Positions 43,971-55,140 of a stretch of DNA of 64,000 bases are shown piece after piece; the first letter of the stretch is position 1; each line of letters starts with the position of its first letter. The notes under the pieces are model-generated. The model did no database searches and was not told the origin of the DNA. It saw only the letters and a program-made list of their open reading frames with translations. Source of the stretch: Hymenopellis radicata (Eukaryota; Basidiomycota; Agaricomycetes; Agaricales; Physalacriaceae); contig JADNRX010000119.1 of assembly GCA_015501595.1 (NCBI GenBank), positions 62,001-126,000 of the forward strand, in the 5' to 3' direction. Both the position numbers and the translations under genes were made by a program.

Positions 43971-45228
43971 ATGCCTACCATCAAAGCCAAATCCAGCTCC
44001 GGCTCGCTCGTGTACAACTATACCATCTCAACGCCCACATCTCCCAATGCGAAGACTATCCATCCCGCGCTACCTACCATCCTATTCATCCATCCCGTCT
44101 ACATCGCCCAAGACATCTTCCAAAGTACCTTCTCTTTCGCGCTTCCCAACCGCTCCCGCTCATCAATTTGATTTCCAGTGCAATTCGGTGACGCCAATCT
44201 TCGAAGGTTCAACCTCGTCGCCTTGGATATACGCGGCCATGGCGAGACTGGTGGGCGAGCTCCCAAGAAATATGGCCAAGAAGCCGCCGCCGAGGACATC
44301 GCAAAGTTCATGGTAATTTCCCTCACTGCTTAGTTGGACACCTATACCTAATGACTTCGGCATTTACAGGACGCTCTCAAACTCCCACCATGCCACATTT
44401 TTGGTTTATCTATGGGAACGATTATTGCGCTTCAACTTGCAGTCCAGTACCCCAAGAAAGTTCTGTCGCTGTTCATGGTCTCTTGTCTAGGTCTTCCCGA
44501 GGTACGAAATCATACTCAGACTCGTAATTCATTACTAATTTTCTTTACAGCCCCAGGAAGTCGCCGAAGGTCGCCAAGAAATCGCAGACTGCTGGGTAGA
44601 AGGGCAGAAAAACGGCGACGAAAGTGCGCTTCTCGATGCCGTACACGGTGCCCTCCAACTGGGTTTCAACAATCACCAATCCAGCATGGTTTCCGCGTAA
44701 GTTCTTCCTGCGGTTCTGTCTTAATGTACTCAACGTTTCGTAGTCTCACGTCCCGCGCTGTTCCGTACGCGACGAAGACCTGGGGCGGCAAGGATCCCAA
44801 GGACATGGAATCATACGTCACCATCACCGTCAAATTCTTCACCGAACGCAAAGAACACCCGAAATCCAACCTATCCAAGATCGCCGTGCCGGTCAAGCTC
44901 ATCCACTGCATGGCGGACATTGCGTATCCCCTCGAGTACTCTGAACGGTTCTTGGGCGACCTCAAGGATGCGGGCGTAAACGCCTCCTTGGACACTGTAG
45001 ACGACGCCCCTCACTTTGGCTCCGTGACGCATTCACCGATGTAAGTCTCCACTATCACTTTGCCTAGTTCAATCCAACTAAAAGTTCACTTTTAGAATCA
45101 ACCCTATCATTCACGACTTCATCATGGCGGCCACGAGTTCGCCTGTGCCTCCCGCACCTTCATCCGCTACCTCGCCGTTTGAGGCGGGTCTCGTGAAAGC
45201 TGGCTGGACTGACGAGGACGATGACTAG
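43971..45228 (+). CDS. Alpha/beta hydrolase fold protein
   Basis: Exons: MPTIKAKSSSGSLVYNYTIS...LPTILFIHPVYIAQDIFQ, then (53-nt intron) QFGDANLRRFNLVALDIRGH with GETGG, DALKLPPCHIFGLSMGTIIA, ALQLAVQYPKKVLSLFMVSC, EVAEGRQEIADCWVEGQKNG, a cap-domain exon (YATKTWGGKDPKDMESYVTI), IAVPVKLIHCMADIAYPLEY, DDAPHFGSVTHSP and a tail ending AGWTDEDDD. Nucleophile Ser in G-L-S-M-G, catalytic Asp probably in HCMAD, His in DAPHFGS; the oxyanion HP motif is FIHP. The whole triad is present and the frame intact. Substrate unknown; cytosolic (no signal peptide). Confidence 0.85.
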
Positions 45229-46640
45229 ACGAGTGTATTACGATTTCCTCCATTGGGCTTCTGTGTCATTTGTACTTCTATTCAATATCCAATGCATACT
45301 TGATACCTCTTTTCATGCTCAAATTCATTTCTCCCCGAGATAGAGAATAGTCAGGGAGTGGTGTTGAATGTACATTCCTAGTACAATAAAAGCACACAGT
45401 CAAAGGTGAATACTCGATATTTTGATTTTTCAGATCCGCCAGTCCATGACAACGATAAATGGTCGGAATCCAAGTCAATTCCACAATAGTAGTATACCTC
45501 TCAGGAGTATACCAGTTCCGAACGGATCGTGGTCAGGTGAACGGATTACTATACTCGTAGTCCATGAGTCGATAAATTAGACTCCACCGCGTCCTAGATT
45601 GCGACACCAACAGGTCACACGCTTCTCGGTAAAAGGAGCAGCACCAACGCACACAAGTACGTGCATAAATCGTGTAACATAGATTCGTGGGATGTCCCAC
45701 AGAGTGCGAGCGCAGCGTAAAGCATATACATTCATTTATGCTGTAATCTAAAAGAATTAGTACGTAGACGATGATTGTGAAGTAGGTAGACTGCCAGGCC
45801 GCCGGCATAGCGGGAGCTGGGGTTGGACTGCCGTCCAAGGTGGGGAAGGTAGGTACGCGATTCGAGGCGCTATTGCGTTCCAGAAAGGATGGCGATATTT
45901 TCATGCAAATCGGTCTCCTAGGGCCAAAGCGCATAGACGGTGCATTTGGGAATCGAGTGATCCGTGGACTGGGAGGCGACTCGGGCGAGAGATCAAGAGA
46001 ATCGGAATGAGCCGCTGGAACCAAGCATACACGGAGGAGCGTTGGGTACGCGCATACTGGAAGGAGGAGCGCGCCGGTTGGAAAGGAAGGAGGTGACGCG
46101 CGCCCCATAGTAGTACAAAAGTTGTAAGTTTGTCAGACTGAGGCACGATCGAGGGAGGGCAAACTGAGGTCTTCAGACACGTAAGTGATGCGATCAATTT
46201 CTTTCTCTTCCGCTCCTCCATCACGGTCGTCGTCGCGTCAGAGAAAGTCGGGCGCGCTGACTCCACGGCGGTCAGCTGGCACCCGCAGCTTTGTTTTTTC
46301 TTTTCTTGTGGCCTCGATCTTTTCGGCCACTCTCTCGACTTTCTGGACTTCGGCTCGATGGAGCGGTTTTGCGGTGACAGCACCTGGCGGTGCTTCTTAG
46401 GCCAATTTCGGGGCTGCGGCGATTGCGACGCGTCGTAAGCATACCTACTCCTTCTCTAGTGGGTGTCTGCAATCGCCCGCTACTCGCTGATTTTTGCAGT
46501 CTCGGAATGCCTATCTTGTTTTTGTCACCGCGCTACACGTGCATTGCCATCGCGCGCGCTCGCTGCTTTCTCCGCCCCGCTACCACTACTGCCGACACGG
46601 ACCACTTTGCTACCGCTTCATATGTTGGCAGTGGTGATGG
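45229..46640 (-). other. Possible hypothetical gene, reading uncertain
   Basis: Minus-strand open frames at 46383-45901 and 46108-45533 could join into one protein with a basic N-terminal part (VMEERKRKKLIASLTCLK), a Pro/Ser-rich middle and a hydrophobic segment (STYFTIIVYVLILLDYSI, about 45775). An alternative frame over 46400-46230 is also open and highly charged. No family is recognised. The first 300 bp are the 3' flank of the hydrolase gene. Confidence 0.3.
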
Positions 46641-46734
46641 CTGCTACTTTCGCTACGCTACGCTTGTCGCTACTTCCATGTATGGCAATGCACTTTGCTA
46701 CTTTTTTCCTGCATTCCCGTGTATTTGTGTGGCC

Positions 46735-47060
46735 GGGACACACAACACTATGCAACTGCTATGTTTTCATGACATGGTACTGCTACCTGTTCGCATCCCG
46801 TGTATTCTGTGGCCGGGACACAGTGCTATGCAACTGCTATGTTTTCGCGACATGGTACTGCTACCTGTTTGCATCCCGTGTATTCTGTGGCCGGGACACA
46901 GGGCTATGCAACTGCTATGTTTTCGCGACACGGTACTGCCACCTGTTTGCATCCCGTGTATTCTGTGGCCGGGACACACACTGCTATGCAACTGCTATGT
47001 TTTTGCAATACGGTACTGCCACCTATTTGCATCCCGTGTATTCTGTGGCCGGGACACATG
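46735..47060. repeat. 78-bp minisatellite, about 4 units
   Basis: Units run CTATGCAACTGCTATGTTTT, CGCGACATGGTACTGCTACC, TGTTTGCATCCCGTGTATTC and TGTGGCCGGGACACAG. The word TGCAACT recurs at 46751, 46829, 46907 and 46987 (spacing 78, 78, 80). Since 78 is a multiple of three, all frames stay open for long runs, so the open frames here (for example 46390-47211) are probably a repeat effect. A degenerate half unit precedes the array. Confidence 0.9.
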
Positions 47061-47257
47061 CTACACTTGCTGCTATGTGAGTGGTACGATGCGGTCCCTT
47101 CAGGCCCTTTGTGTTTGGGTATCTGTACCACTCACTTTGCAGGGAGATTCCGTCCTCACCAGCCCGCCGGATGCGTCGCTGCGCTCCTTCGGGTTTGGGT
47201 ATCGCGGCTGACTGCCTCAACCGGAGTCTCCCTGTCGGGGCCCAGGGCATCCCCATA

Positions 47258-47689
47258 ACCTGCTATAGAGCATGACACGAGTTTGGGCTGGTGCAGGTAA
47301 CTCGCAGGTAACCTGCGACTCGCGACTCGCGACCCGGGTTCGCGCAAGTCGCAGGTTTGAGGTTGGAGCATTCTGCAAGTACTTGCGCAGGTTCCGGTAG
47401 TCAGTTAAGATATAATATTATGCATATAAACTGTGTTATACATATGAATATGATCCAACAGAGTTGCAATAGGCTATAGAGATGATGTTTGCACTAGTTT
47501 GACCTCAGTTGAAGGGGATATGAGTGGGTTATAGCTCAAAACTCGTCAAAAACTCGCAAACTCGCGAGTTTTGGACCCGCGACTCGCGAGTTTGAGACAA
47601 GTCGCAAGTCCGGACTTCAGATATGCAAACTCGCGCAAACTCGACCCGCCGGACCCGGGTTTAGACTCGTGGCATGCTCTAACCTGCTA
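47258..47689. mobile_element. hAT-type 416-bp element, intact copy, target duplication ACCTGCTA
   Basis: The element at 47266-47681 begins TAGAGCATGACACGAGTTTG and ends GACTCGTGGCATGCTCTA. ACCTGCTA flanks both sides (47258-47265 and 47682-47689), an 8-bp duplication. The ends are rich in AACTCGCGAGTT-type words. Non-coding. It is the reference copy for the split element at 48612-53678. Confidence 0.92.
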
Positions 47690-48051
47690 CATGCTGTCTC
47701 ATGTTATGTGTTATTATGCACTGGTACTGCTACCAGTGCATAGCATTTCATCTTAAGCATCCAACAGTGTCCAAAGACAAATACACTGGAGCCTGAAAAC
47801 GGCAAATCTCCACCAAATTCCTCAGTTCAAGTGTGCGCCCACATACAAAAGACATTGAAACGAAGGATGGTGAAGGTGCAGTGGAGAAATGGATGCGCTG
47901 CGGCCTATTTATGTTGGACCACCAAAATGCCTCGCGCTTTTTCCCACGCTCCCAGGCGCATGGTCACACGAACCTAATTTGCTCGCATGGCATACTGAAG
48001 CAATTCGTTTAGCGGGAAGGATATGGGGGACTACAAGCGGGGGACGCGACC
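47690..48051. other. No gene recognised
   Basis: A plus-strand open frame (47889-48116, containing KCLALFPTLPGAWSHEPNLL) runs into the end of the next element and matches nothing I know. Confidence 0.35.
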
Positions 48052-48419
48052 CATCAGGAAAATCACTTTGGCATCTGATTGACTTAAGTTTAGATCCTAT
48101 TTTCTGGTTGACCTAAGCAGCCTAAGTTGCCAGAGACAACTTAAAGTAACTTCACACAACTCAGGGATCCGTCTCCTGCCAGAGTTGCTATAAGTTCTGA
48201 AGAGTAAACTCAGGCATCATGCCTTCTCCCCAAGTTGCGGCAAGTTCTCCAGAAGTGACTTGGGTGTGGAAGATATCCTTGAAATTGCTCCAGTCAACTA
48301 CACGCACTGAGAATACATGGTTTGAACCTCAGTCATGATAATTCAACAAATTGCACTGAATATGTATCTACACGACCATTCGGCTATCAATTGCTGCATA
48401 AAGCAGGACTACCGCCACA

Positions 48420-48597
48420 CTAAAAATCACGCTTCCCAAGGTCCGGCTCGGCGCCAATGCTAGCGCAGCATTGTCTGATGTCGTTGCACTCGCAGACGAA
48501 CCACTCGCGGTTGTCGTCGACAAGCTCTGGGTTATAGGTCGTCCGTGGTGGTGGGTAGAGCTCGCGAGGAAGGGTAGTGATCGTCATCGTATCCCAT
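48420..48597 (-). CDS. Short open frame cut off by the hAT insertion
   Basis: Minus-strand frame with MTITTLPRELYPPPRTTYNP, VDDNREWFVCECNDIRQCC and a stop at 48420. It ends upstream at the hAT element (48612). Before that insertion it lay directly downstream of the 54040-53698 frame and is open across the joined site in one frame. It may be the last exon of that gene. Unrecognised. Confidence 0.3.
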
Positions 48598-49226
48598 AGT
48601 GGACACGGAAGTAGAGCATGCCACGAGTCTAAACCCGGGTCCGGCGGGTCGAGTTTGCATATCTGAAGTCCGGACTTGCGACTTGTCTCAAACTCGCGAG
48701 TTGCGGGTCTAAAACTCGTGAGTTTGCGAGTTTTTGACGAGTTTTGAGCTATAACCCACTCATATCCCCTGCAACTGAGGTCAAACAAGTGCAAACATCA
48801 TCTCTATAGCCTATTGCATCAGGAAAAATGGTCCTGCCATTGAGGGAACTCAGGCTAACCATAGGGCATATGGTTAACTTAGGACATGCAAGTCCGGAAT
48901 CCGGACAGGTTGCTGTAAGCCACAGTCCACGGGTGCCGTATTTTTAAGGCAACTTCAGATCAACTCAAGTCAACCCAAGTCATATTTTGACAACTCTGAA
49001 TCACCATAAATATACCTAAGCATACTGCACTGTTGCCCTAAGTCCACTTACACAAACCTGCTCTAGCTCTCAAGTGAATCCTTTAGAAACTCAACATGCA
49101 TTTGAATGATAGCAAAGTTTGGATTGATAAATTGCAGCACAGTAACAACAGTACAGTATATATCTACAACGCATACAACTAACAGCAACATGGGAGTAAA
49201 AATATTATGGGGTATAATTGTACCTG

Positions 49227-49490
49227 TTGAGTGTGATCATCCTCATCCTCGTCAAGCGCGAGCATCCTCATCCTCGTCAAGCGCAGTCGTCCTCGTCCTA
49301 ATCAAGCACGGTCATCCTCGTCCTAGTCAAGCACGGTCATCCTCGTCCTAGTCAAGCACGGTCATCCTCGTCCTAGTCAAGCGCGGGGCATCCTCGTCAA
49401 GCGCGGGCATCCTCGTCAAGCGCGGGCATCCTCGTCAAGCGTGAGCATCCTCGTCAAGCGCAGGCATCCTCGTCCTAGTCAAGCGCGGTG
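49227..49490. repeat. Tandem repeat of CATCCTCGTC(CTAGT)CAAGCGCGG units
   Basis: About a dozen units of 18-24 bp built from GGGCATCCTCGTCAAGCG, with or without an extra CTAGT. Non-coding low-complexity cargo of element A. Confidence 0.85.
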
Positions 49491-50109
49491 TCAGCCTCAT
49501 TGTTGTGTGCGGGTCGTCCCCGTCGGGCTTAGGTTGTCGTAGCCTGGGCCATACTCATTACGGTGCTCAAGTGGTCTGGGTGTCGGCATCGTGGTGGGCG
49601 TGGTCATCTGGTATACGTTTAGGGTGGGGGGTCTTCATCATAGTTGGGGGCGTGGTGGTCAGCGTGATGGTGACTTGGCCTTCGTTGTCGTCATCGTGGA
49701 GGTGACACGCCGTCATCATGCTTGCAGCTGTCGGGTTGTGGTCGTCGTGCGTTGTGGTTTGGGTGGGCCTGTTCTCTGTGCTTGTTGCAGTCGGATGCGC
49801 CAGTCGGGTGTGCGAGTCGTTGAGGGAGGGCGTGCAAGTCGTCGTTGAAGGCATGCGCCACGACGGTATGCTTGTCGTTATATCAGTGAGAGAATATGGT
49901 GGTACGAGGACAAGTCGGATACGTACCCTCGATCGGAACAAAAACCAACAGACACGTGATGCCTATGTAGGTGGCACTTTTGGCGAGCAGTCCAAGAGTG
50001 GCCCTGTATACAATCCGGGAGGGCGGTGAACATGGGACTGCAGTCTGACGTCGTGTCGTGTCGCGGTCGTGGCAGTCTGGCGGGATGTCTGAGAAGTAGA
50101 ATTGAAGAA

Positions 50110-50265
50110 AGAATGAGAACGCACCATGCGATGCTGCCTGCCTGCAGACAGTGCAGCATTCATTTCTCCAGTCATCGTTCTTGCAGAGCTTGTGGGGCGT
50201 AGCGTTGCTTGACGCCAACGACGTTGATGACGATAAAGTGGGCCTGATTTGACAGGGCTTACGCT
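50110..50265 (-). repeat. Hairpin module M1, copy e
   Basis: On the minus strand: GTAAGCCCTGTCAAATCAGG (hairpin CCTG...CAGG), then GAATGAATGCTGCACTGTCT style sequence into GCAGGCAGGCAGCATCGCAT and GGTGCGTTCTCATTCTTT. The same order occurs on the plus strand at 56575-56735. Confidence 0.6.
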
Positions 50266-51177
50266 GCCAGCATACGCATAAGAACTGGAGATGCAAATTT
50301 AACAGCTGGCCCACAAAGTCCTGCTCAAGGTCGGCCTGACTCTACATGGGCCAGCCGTTGAATATGCATCCCAGGGGTTCGTGAATGTGAGTGGGTTGAT
50401 GGTGGTAAAAGGCAAGTGTCATTTGATCACCTCGATCAGCAAGGTGCTCGTCTTGTATACTCAGGTAGTTCGGCCATGGCGTACATGATATATTCTTATA
50501 AAATACATGAAGGCAAATAATAGCATGTCACCAAGGTGCGCGGCTGTAAGGGCACCAGAAACAATGAGTAGCGAGCAGGTCAACGCTATGTGATGACTTT
50601 CCCATATCCAGTAACCTCCTCGTATAGCTTCTACAAGACGTCGCTGCACCTATGTCTGTCTGATGAAGGGACAAGTAAATACATCCAGGCCTAAAAGCTC
50701 ATCCCAGTGTGCAAAGACTTACTGAGCTCATCACGCTGTCGATTATTTCTTCTGAGTCTTCCTTCATTCATGCCCGCCGACAATCCCCCAAGCAATTGCG
50801 TGAGGGCGGTCGACGTGCATGATATAGTCTCAACCACGTACAGTCTCTGTGGATCGTTACAACCCAGAGAGCCTGTGGTGATGAGACTCGGAGTCAGACA
50901 TAGCGATTAATATTAGTGGCCCCGGATGCCACCAAGCTCCTAGTCGAGGCCAAGCCCAATTAGCAGTAGATACAGCCAAATGCTTGTCCAACATATTTCC
51001 GCCTCGTCGTGAAGGGTGGATCCATGCAGTCCTTATTCAAATGCCGTCCCAAAGACGAGCACCAGAGAACTCGAAGCGCATCCAGAGGCAGCAGCCAGAA
51101 AGAATTTGAACAGGCCGAAGAAACACAAGAAACTAAGGAGAATCAAGACAGAACCCAAGAGGTTGTAAGGTCAGAAG

Positions 51178-51310
51178 CACGTCGTTGTTGACGTGCCATG
51201 GTGGGAGGAGGAGAGACTCAGAACACTTGTCTATCTGATCAGTCGGACTTAGACCGATGACCCGATCATCTCTCTCCTACCACCAGCACCTCATCGAGGT
51301 GCTGCCATCC
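51178..51310 (+). repeat. Hairpin module M2, copy a
   Basis: Contains GCACGTCGTTGTTGACGTGC (51187-51196 region, near-perfect palindrome), CTATCTGATCAG, and the 21-bp perfect hairpin CAGCACCTCATCGAGGTGCT plus G at 51284-51304. The same three words recur in reverse order near 55.0-55.14 kb. Confidence 0.65.
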
Positions 51311-51319
51311 TACCTTCGG

Positions 51320-52890
51320 ACTTAGCACCTCGACCTCCATTTTTTATTGCTTTTCGGCTCGTCGGATTTGCACCGCGGCTTCCAACAGCCCTCGATGTGG
51401 ACGACCTTTTCGTGCTCCGCTCTGACGACGAGCACAGCGCGAACGCGTAACGGAGCCGCAAGGCTTATGGAACGGCGGTTATGGGCTAGAAGAGGCTGGA
51501 TTAGCCCCCCATGCCGTCTTGAACATGCTTTCAATGAGGTGATTCTGTGGACTGGACGGCGTCGTGGACGCGTCCAACCCCAACGGTGCGTATTTTTCCA
51601 TTTGTTTTAAGCTGAATCTGTTCTGATGTTTTGTAGTCTAAGCCGCGTCCCTCGTTTGTAGCGTTTGTCCAAAACGCCAATGTTTTTTCGGAACTCCTCG
51701 AACCGCGATTTCTCAAGGCTTCCGGACAATTTCCTTGCTTCTGCTCTCACGCCGAGCAACGCCTCAGCTTAAACCTCCAGGAAGGAGTTGCAACACATTT
51801 AAACAGCGACGCCGGCTTCAAGACGTTGGGCAAGCCCTTCCACCGTCGCCTTCGAGGCCAAGAGTTCGGATTCGGACTGGATGGCGTCGTGGACCAGCCC
51901 GAAACGGTGCGTACTGTTGCTCGGTTTTTTATTATTATTTCATTTTAATTTGCCTGAACAGCCTAGACGCTCGACCTTCAACGCTCAGCACGAGGTCCGC
52001 TGTCTCCGATCGATTCTTGTCCTCAAGAACCGGGATCACTTTCTGCACTGTCGTATTTGCGCTCAAGTCGGAAGTTAGGATTGGGCTGGCTGGCGTCGTG
52101 GATGCGCCCAGCCTGAACGGTACGTATTTTCTGTTCATTACTCTATTTCTTCTAATTCAACAGCAAGCAGTGCTACTCCTCCCACCACTATACACTTCTC
52201 CAATTCCGTCTCACCGCTGGAATCAATGCGATCGCGTAAGCCCTCTATCGAGGCCGCTCTGAACGTGCGACCGCCAGTAGTCATGCCCGGAGACGACCAC
52301 TTTCCCCTGCTCGGTGATTTCACTCCGACTTCCAACAGCCGTGGTGGAAAGGACGACTTTTTGGATGACGGCGCCGCGCTGCAAGGACGGAGCAGAAACA
52401 CTTGTGGACGACACTGCACTCTCCGTTTCCATGTCAGTGCCTAGATTTGGGAATTGAGGTGGACGGCGTCGCGCATCCAGCCTAAACGGTACGTATTTCC
52501 TGTTTGTTCTTCTAATTTCTTCTAATCCGAAAGCAATCAGTGCTACTCCTCCCACCGCCACTACCACACTCTCCTCTTGCCCTACGTCGTTTGCCCACCG
52601 CTGGAATAACTGCGGATCGCGCTCTGTCGAGGCGGCTCTGTTGAATATGCTGCTGCTAGTAGTCGCGATGGGAGACGACCACTTTTCGCTTTGCTGCTCT
52701 TTCGGCGAGCAGAGTACGAGCATGTCATGCTACAGGATGGAGCAGCAACGTATCTCGACAATGGCTCCGGGCTCCAAGCAGCTGGACGAGTCCTCCCCGT
52801 GCCATCGTGTTCGCGCCGCCAATGAGGCTACGAGTTGTAATTTGGGCCTGATGGCAGCCTGGACGCGTTGAGCCCAACGCAGTGCGTATT
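51320..52890 (+). repeat. Degenerate tandem array of about five exon-like modules
   Basis: Each unit ends in a GGACGGCGTCGTGGACGCGT-like block followed by a GGTGCGTA or GGTACGTA donor-like site (about 51589, 51906, 52119, 52487 and 52882) and a T-rich tract. Two units also repeat CAAGCAGTGCTACTCCTCCC or a close variant (52157 and 52538) and GGAGACGACCACTTT (52289 and 52670). Translations give weak echoes such as GLDGVVD and GLAGVVDAP, but frames change from unit to unit and stops occur, so I do not call a gene. Confidence 0.6.
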
Positions 52891-53697
52891 TCTTATTCAT
52901 TTTGTTCTATTACTAATTGAACGTGCTTTTCTAGGCTTGCCATCATCACCTGCGTGAGCCCCGGCGAGGCAGCACTACTGCACAGTGATAATGCTCTGCA
53001 TCCTCAAATCGAGGCCGTCGTCAAGTTATTCTCGGCCACGGCTGTCGCGACTCGCCATCGTCAAAGACAGGCTCTTTATAGCCGCGGCCCGGCGATGTCC
53101 TTCGTCCCTTTGGAGTTTGTCGTGACTGGTGACACTCCCGTAGATATTTTCGCATTCATAAAAAGTAGTTAGTTCAGTTGTATAAGTACTATGTGGATTT
53201 CATGAATTTGAGCTGTCTTTGACGTAGTATAATGCAAATGCGAGTCTTCGAGGTAAACATGTACAACTGTAGGTGCCTTCAGAATATACCCCTCTACCAA
53301 GTTCGCCGTAGTCTGCTTAAGTTGACTATTGAGTTACCCCAAGTTGACTATCAAGTTGAGTCAAGTCAACTATCAAGTTGTGTGAAGTCAGCCAGAGTGA
53401 CTCTGTGCACTCTGGTAAACTAGAGGTATAGCTCTATCCCTGAGGCAACTAAATGCCAAAGTGATTTTCCTGATGTGCAGCTCTATTGAATCATATTCAT
53501 ATGTATAACACAGTTTATATGCATAATATTATAGCTCAACTGACTACCGGAACCTGCGCAAGTACTTGAAGAATGCTCCAACCTCAAACCTGCAACTTGC
53601 GCGAACCCGGGTCGCGAGTCGCGAGTTGCAGGTTACCTGCGAGTTACCTGTGCTGGCCGAAACTCGTGGCATGCTCTACACGGAAGACATGGAATAG

Positions 53698-54040
53698 TCA
53701 GTTGTAGGACGACTGGGACAAAGGGTGGTGGTAATTGATGTGAATATTATGCTGAGGCTCGAGTACAGTGAGCGGCGGCAGTGTATATCGATGGGAGTAG
53801 TTGCTCCAGGCGACCGGACCAACTTGGGCCAAGGGAGTGAAAAAGCCTTGTCCAATTTGGGGTGGTAACAGCTTGTGTGAGGAGGGGGTTAACGGCACGG
53901 GTCCGAGGCCAAAGCCAGAGCGCGGAGGAACGCTGAGTGCGTCTGACGTTCCGCGTTTGAGGGGCTTCGGAAGATGCGGACGAAAAGTAGCCTCATTGTA
54001 GGTAGGACAATGGCCCCGTCCGGCCTCGCTGCGAGTCTAA
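53698..54040 (-). CDS. Pro-rich protein exon (unrecognised gene fragment)
   Basis: Following an acceptor-like GGGCTTAG, the minus strand reads TRSEAGRGHCPTYNEATFRP, HLPKPLKRGTSDALSVPPRS, GFGLGPVPLTPSSHKLLPPQ, WSNYSHRYTLPPLTVLEPQH and ends SQSSYN. The composition is strongly protein-like with no stop over 110 codons. Upstream exons are not identified; modular repeats begin within 250 bp. It may be a captured host gene piece inside element B. Confidence 0.45.
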
Positions 54041-54299
54041 GCCCAGTGTCGTCGTCCTTCTCGACACCAACTTCCAGCGCCCCCTCCTCCATGACTGTTC
54101 GTTCGGGAATCTTCGTAGGTGTCGGGGGATGCGAGGCCTCTCTGTCGGTAGTGCAAGACTAGATAGGCCAAGTTCAACAAGAATTGTTATAAAACAAGCA
54201 GGAAATACGCACTGTTTAGGCTGGGTGCGCGCGCCACGCCCTCCTAGCTCAGCAAACACCAACCATTATTATTGGAGGTCCAACTGAGACGGCACGGTG

Positions 54300-55140
54300 G
54301 CTGATCAAGCCTCTTGAAGCCCATCGCCGTCTTCTCGAAGCGTTGCTGCTCCGTCCTGGAGGCTTATGCGACGACGTCGCTGGGCAGGAGAGTAGAATGT
54401 AATCAAGTCGTCCCCCACGGCTGGCGGAAGCCGTTCTCGCGTGTAATGGATCTAAGAGTAACGGAAAACGAAGAAAAGTACCCACATAGGGCCCACAAGA
54501 AGTCCCGAGGCCGAACCACAGCACCTCATCAAGGTGCCGTAGTGGGAGGAGACAAGTGATGGCCTGGTGATGGCATCCTTGCTGACGCCGTCGGGGCCGA
54601 GGCCGCTTTTGTCCTCCAGTCGATAAAGTCGTTGCAAGTCCTCGCTCTCTTGGTGGTATGTCCTCCTGCAGCCACGCCCAGAAGAACAGTGAGATACGGC
54701 GGGAACAAAAACAGACGGACGCACCTTTACATGCAGAACGAGCAGCAACTCGTTCTGTACAAGTTTCTTCCTGACAGAAGCACCAAACTCTCAGTCCTCC
54801 GTCGCGACAAGTAGCGGCACGCAACGTAAGTTCTCGTCGTCACCATTCAAGCCGTCCGCTGGATGTCGTCGTCCTTTAATAAAGGTCGTGCTGCCTTGTT
54901 GCGCGTCCTGTCGTGAGCTGTTGGAAGCTCAGAGGAAGTCCCGCAGTCCGAAAGAGCAATGTAAAGGAAATAACGAGGCCGAAGAGCAGGGTTTCACGTC
55001 GAATGGCAGCACCTCGTTGAGGTGCTGGCGGTAAGAAGTAAAGAGATGATCGAGTTCGATCTCGGTCATCGCACTGTTCGAGGCGTGATCAGATAGTATC
55101 TCTGCCTCTGACTTCAACAGCACGTCAACGACGACGTGTC
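54300..55140 (-). repeat. Hairpin modules M1/M2, further copies
   Basis: Minus-strand copies: GCATAAGCCTCCAGGACGG (54350-54370), the hairpin GGCACCTTGATGAGGTGCTG (54519-54538) and the perfect hairpin CAGCACCTCAACGAGGTGCT plus G (55007-55027), followed on the minus side by GATCATCTC- and CACGTCGTCGTTGACGTGCT-type words (55030-55135). Same content as 51178-51310 in opposite orientation. Confidence 0.6.

Larger units (their letters stand above)
48817..53475. mobile_element. 4.66 kb non-autonomous element with CATCAGG...CCTGATG ends (element A)
   Basis: Inserted into the hAT copy. Left end CATCAGGAAAAATGGTCCTG, right end inverted CATCAGGAAAATCACTTTGG; both then show CATT-x-AG and CTCAGG. TG flanks both sides (48815-48816 and 53476-53477), a 2-bp target duplication. 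Removing A plus one TG gives CTATTGCAGCTCTATTG, matching CTATTGCAACTCTGTTG of the intact hAT copy. Subterminal zones hold repeated CAACTT/AAGTTG words (48940-49060 and 53310-53410). Interior: CTCGTC repeats, hairpin modules and a tandem array. No transposase seen. Superfamily not assigned. Confidence 0.85.
48604..53686. mobile_element. hAT-type 416-bp element, split copy, target duplication CACGGAAG
   Basis: Left part 48612-48816 and right part 53478-53678 align end to end with the intact copy at 47266-47681 (reverse sense). CACGGAAG flanks both outer ends (48604-48611 and 53679-53686). The gap is filled by element A. The order of events is therefore hAT insertion first, element A second. Confidence 0.9.

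Noticed and set aside
46390..47258. Long open frames (over 200 codons) on the plus strand
   Set aside because: They coincide with the 78-bp minisatellite and its degenerate flanks; openness in several frames is explained by repeat length divisible by three.
49227..49490. CRISPR-like array
   Set aside because: Units vary in length, have no spacers of constant size and occur in a eukaryotic transposon; it is a plain tandem repeat.
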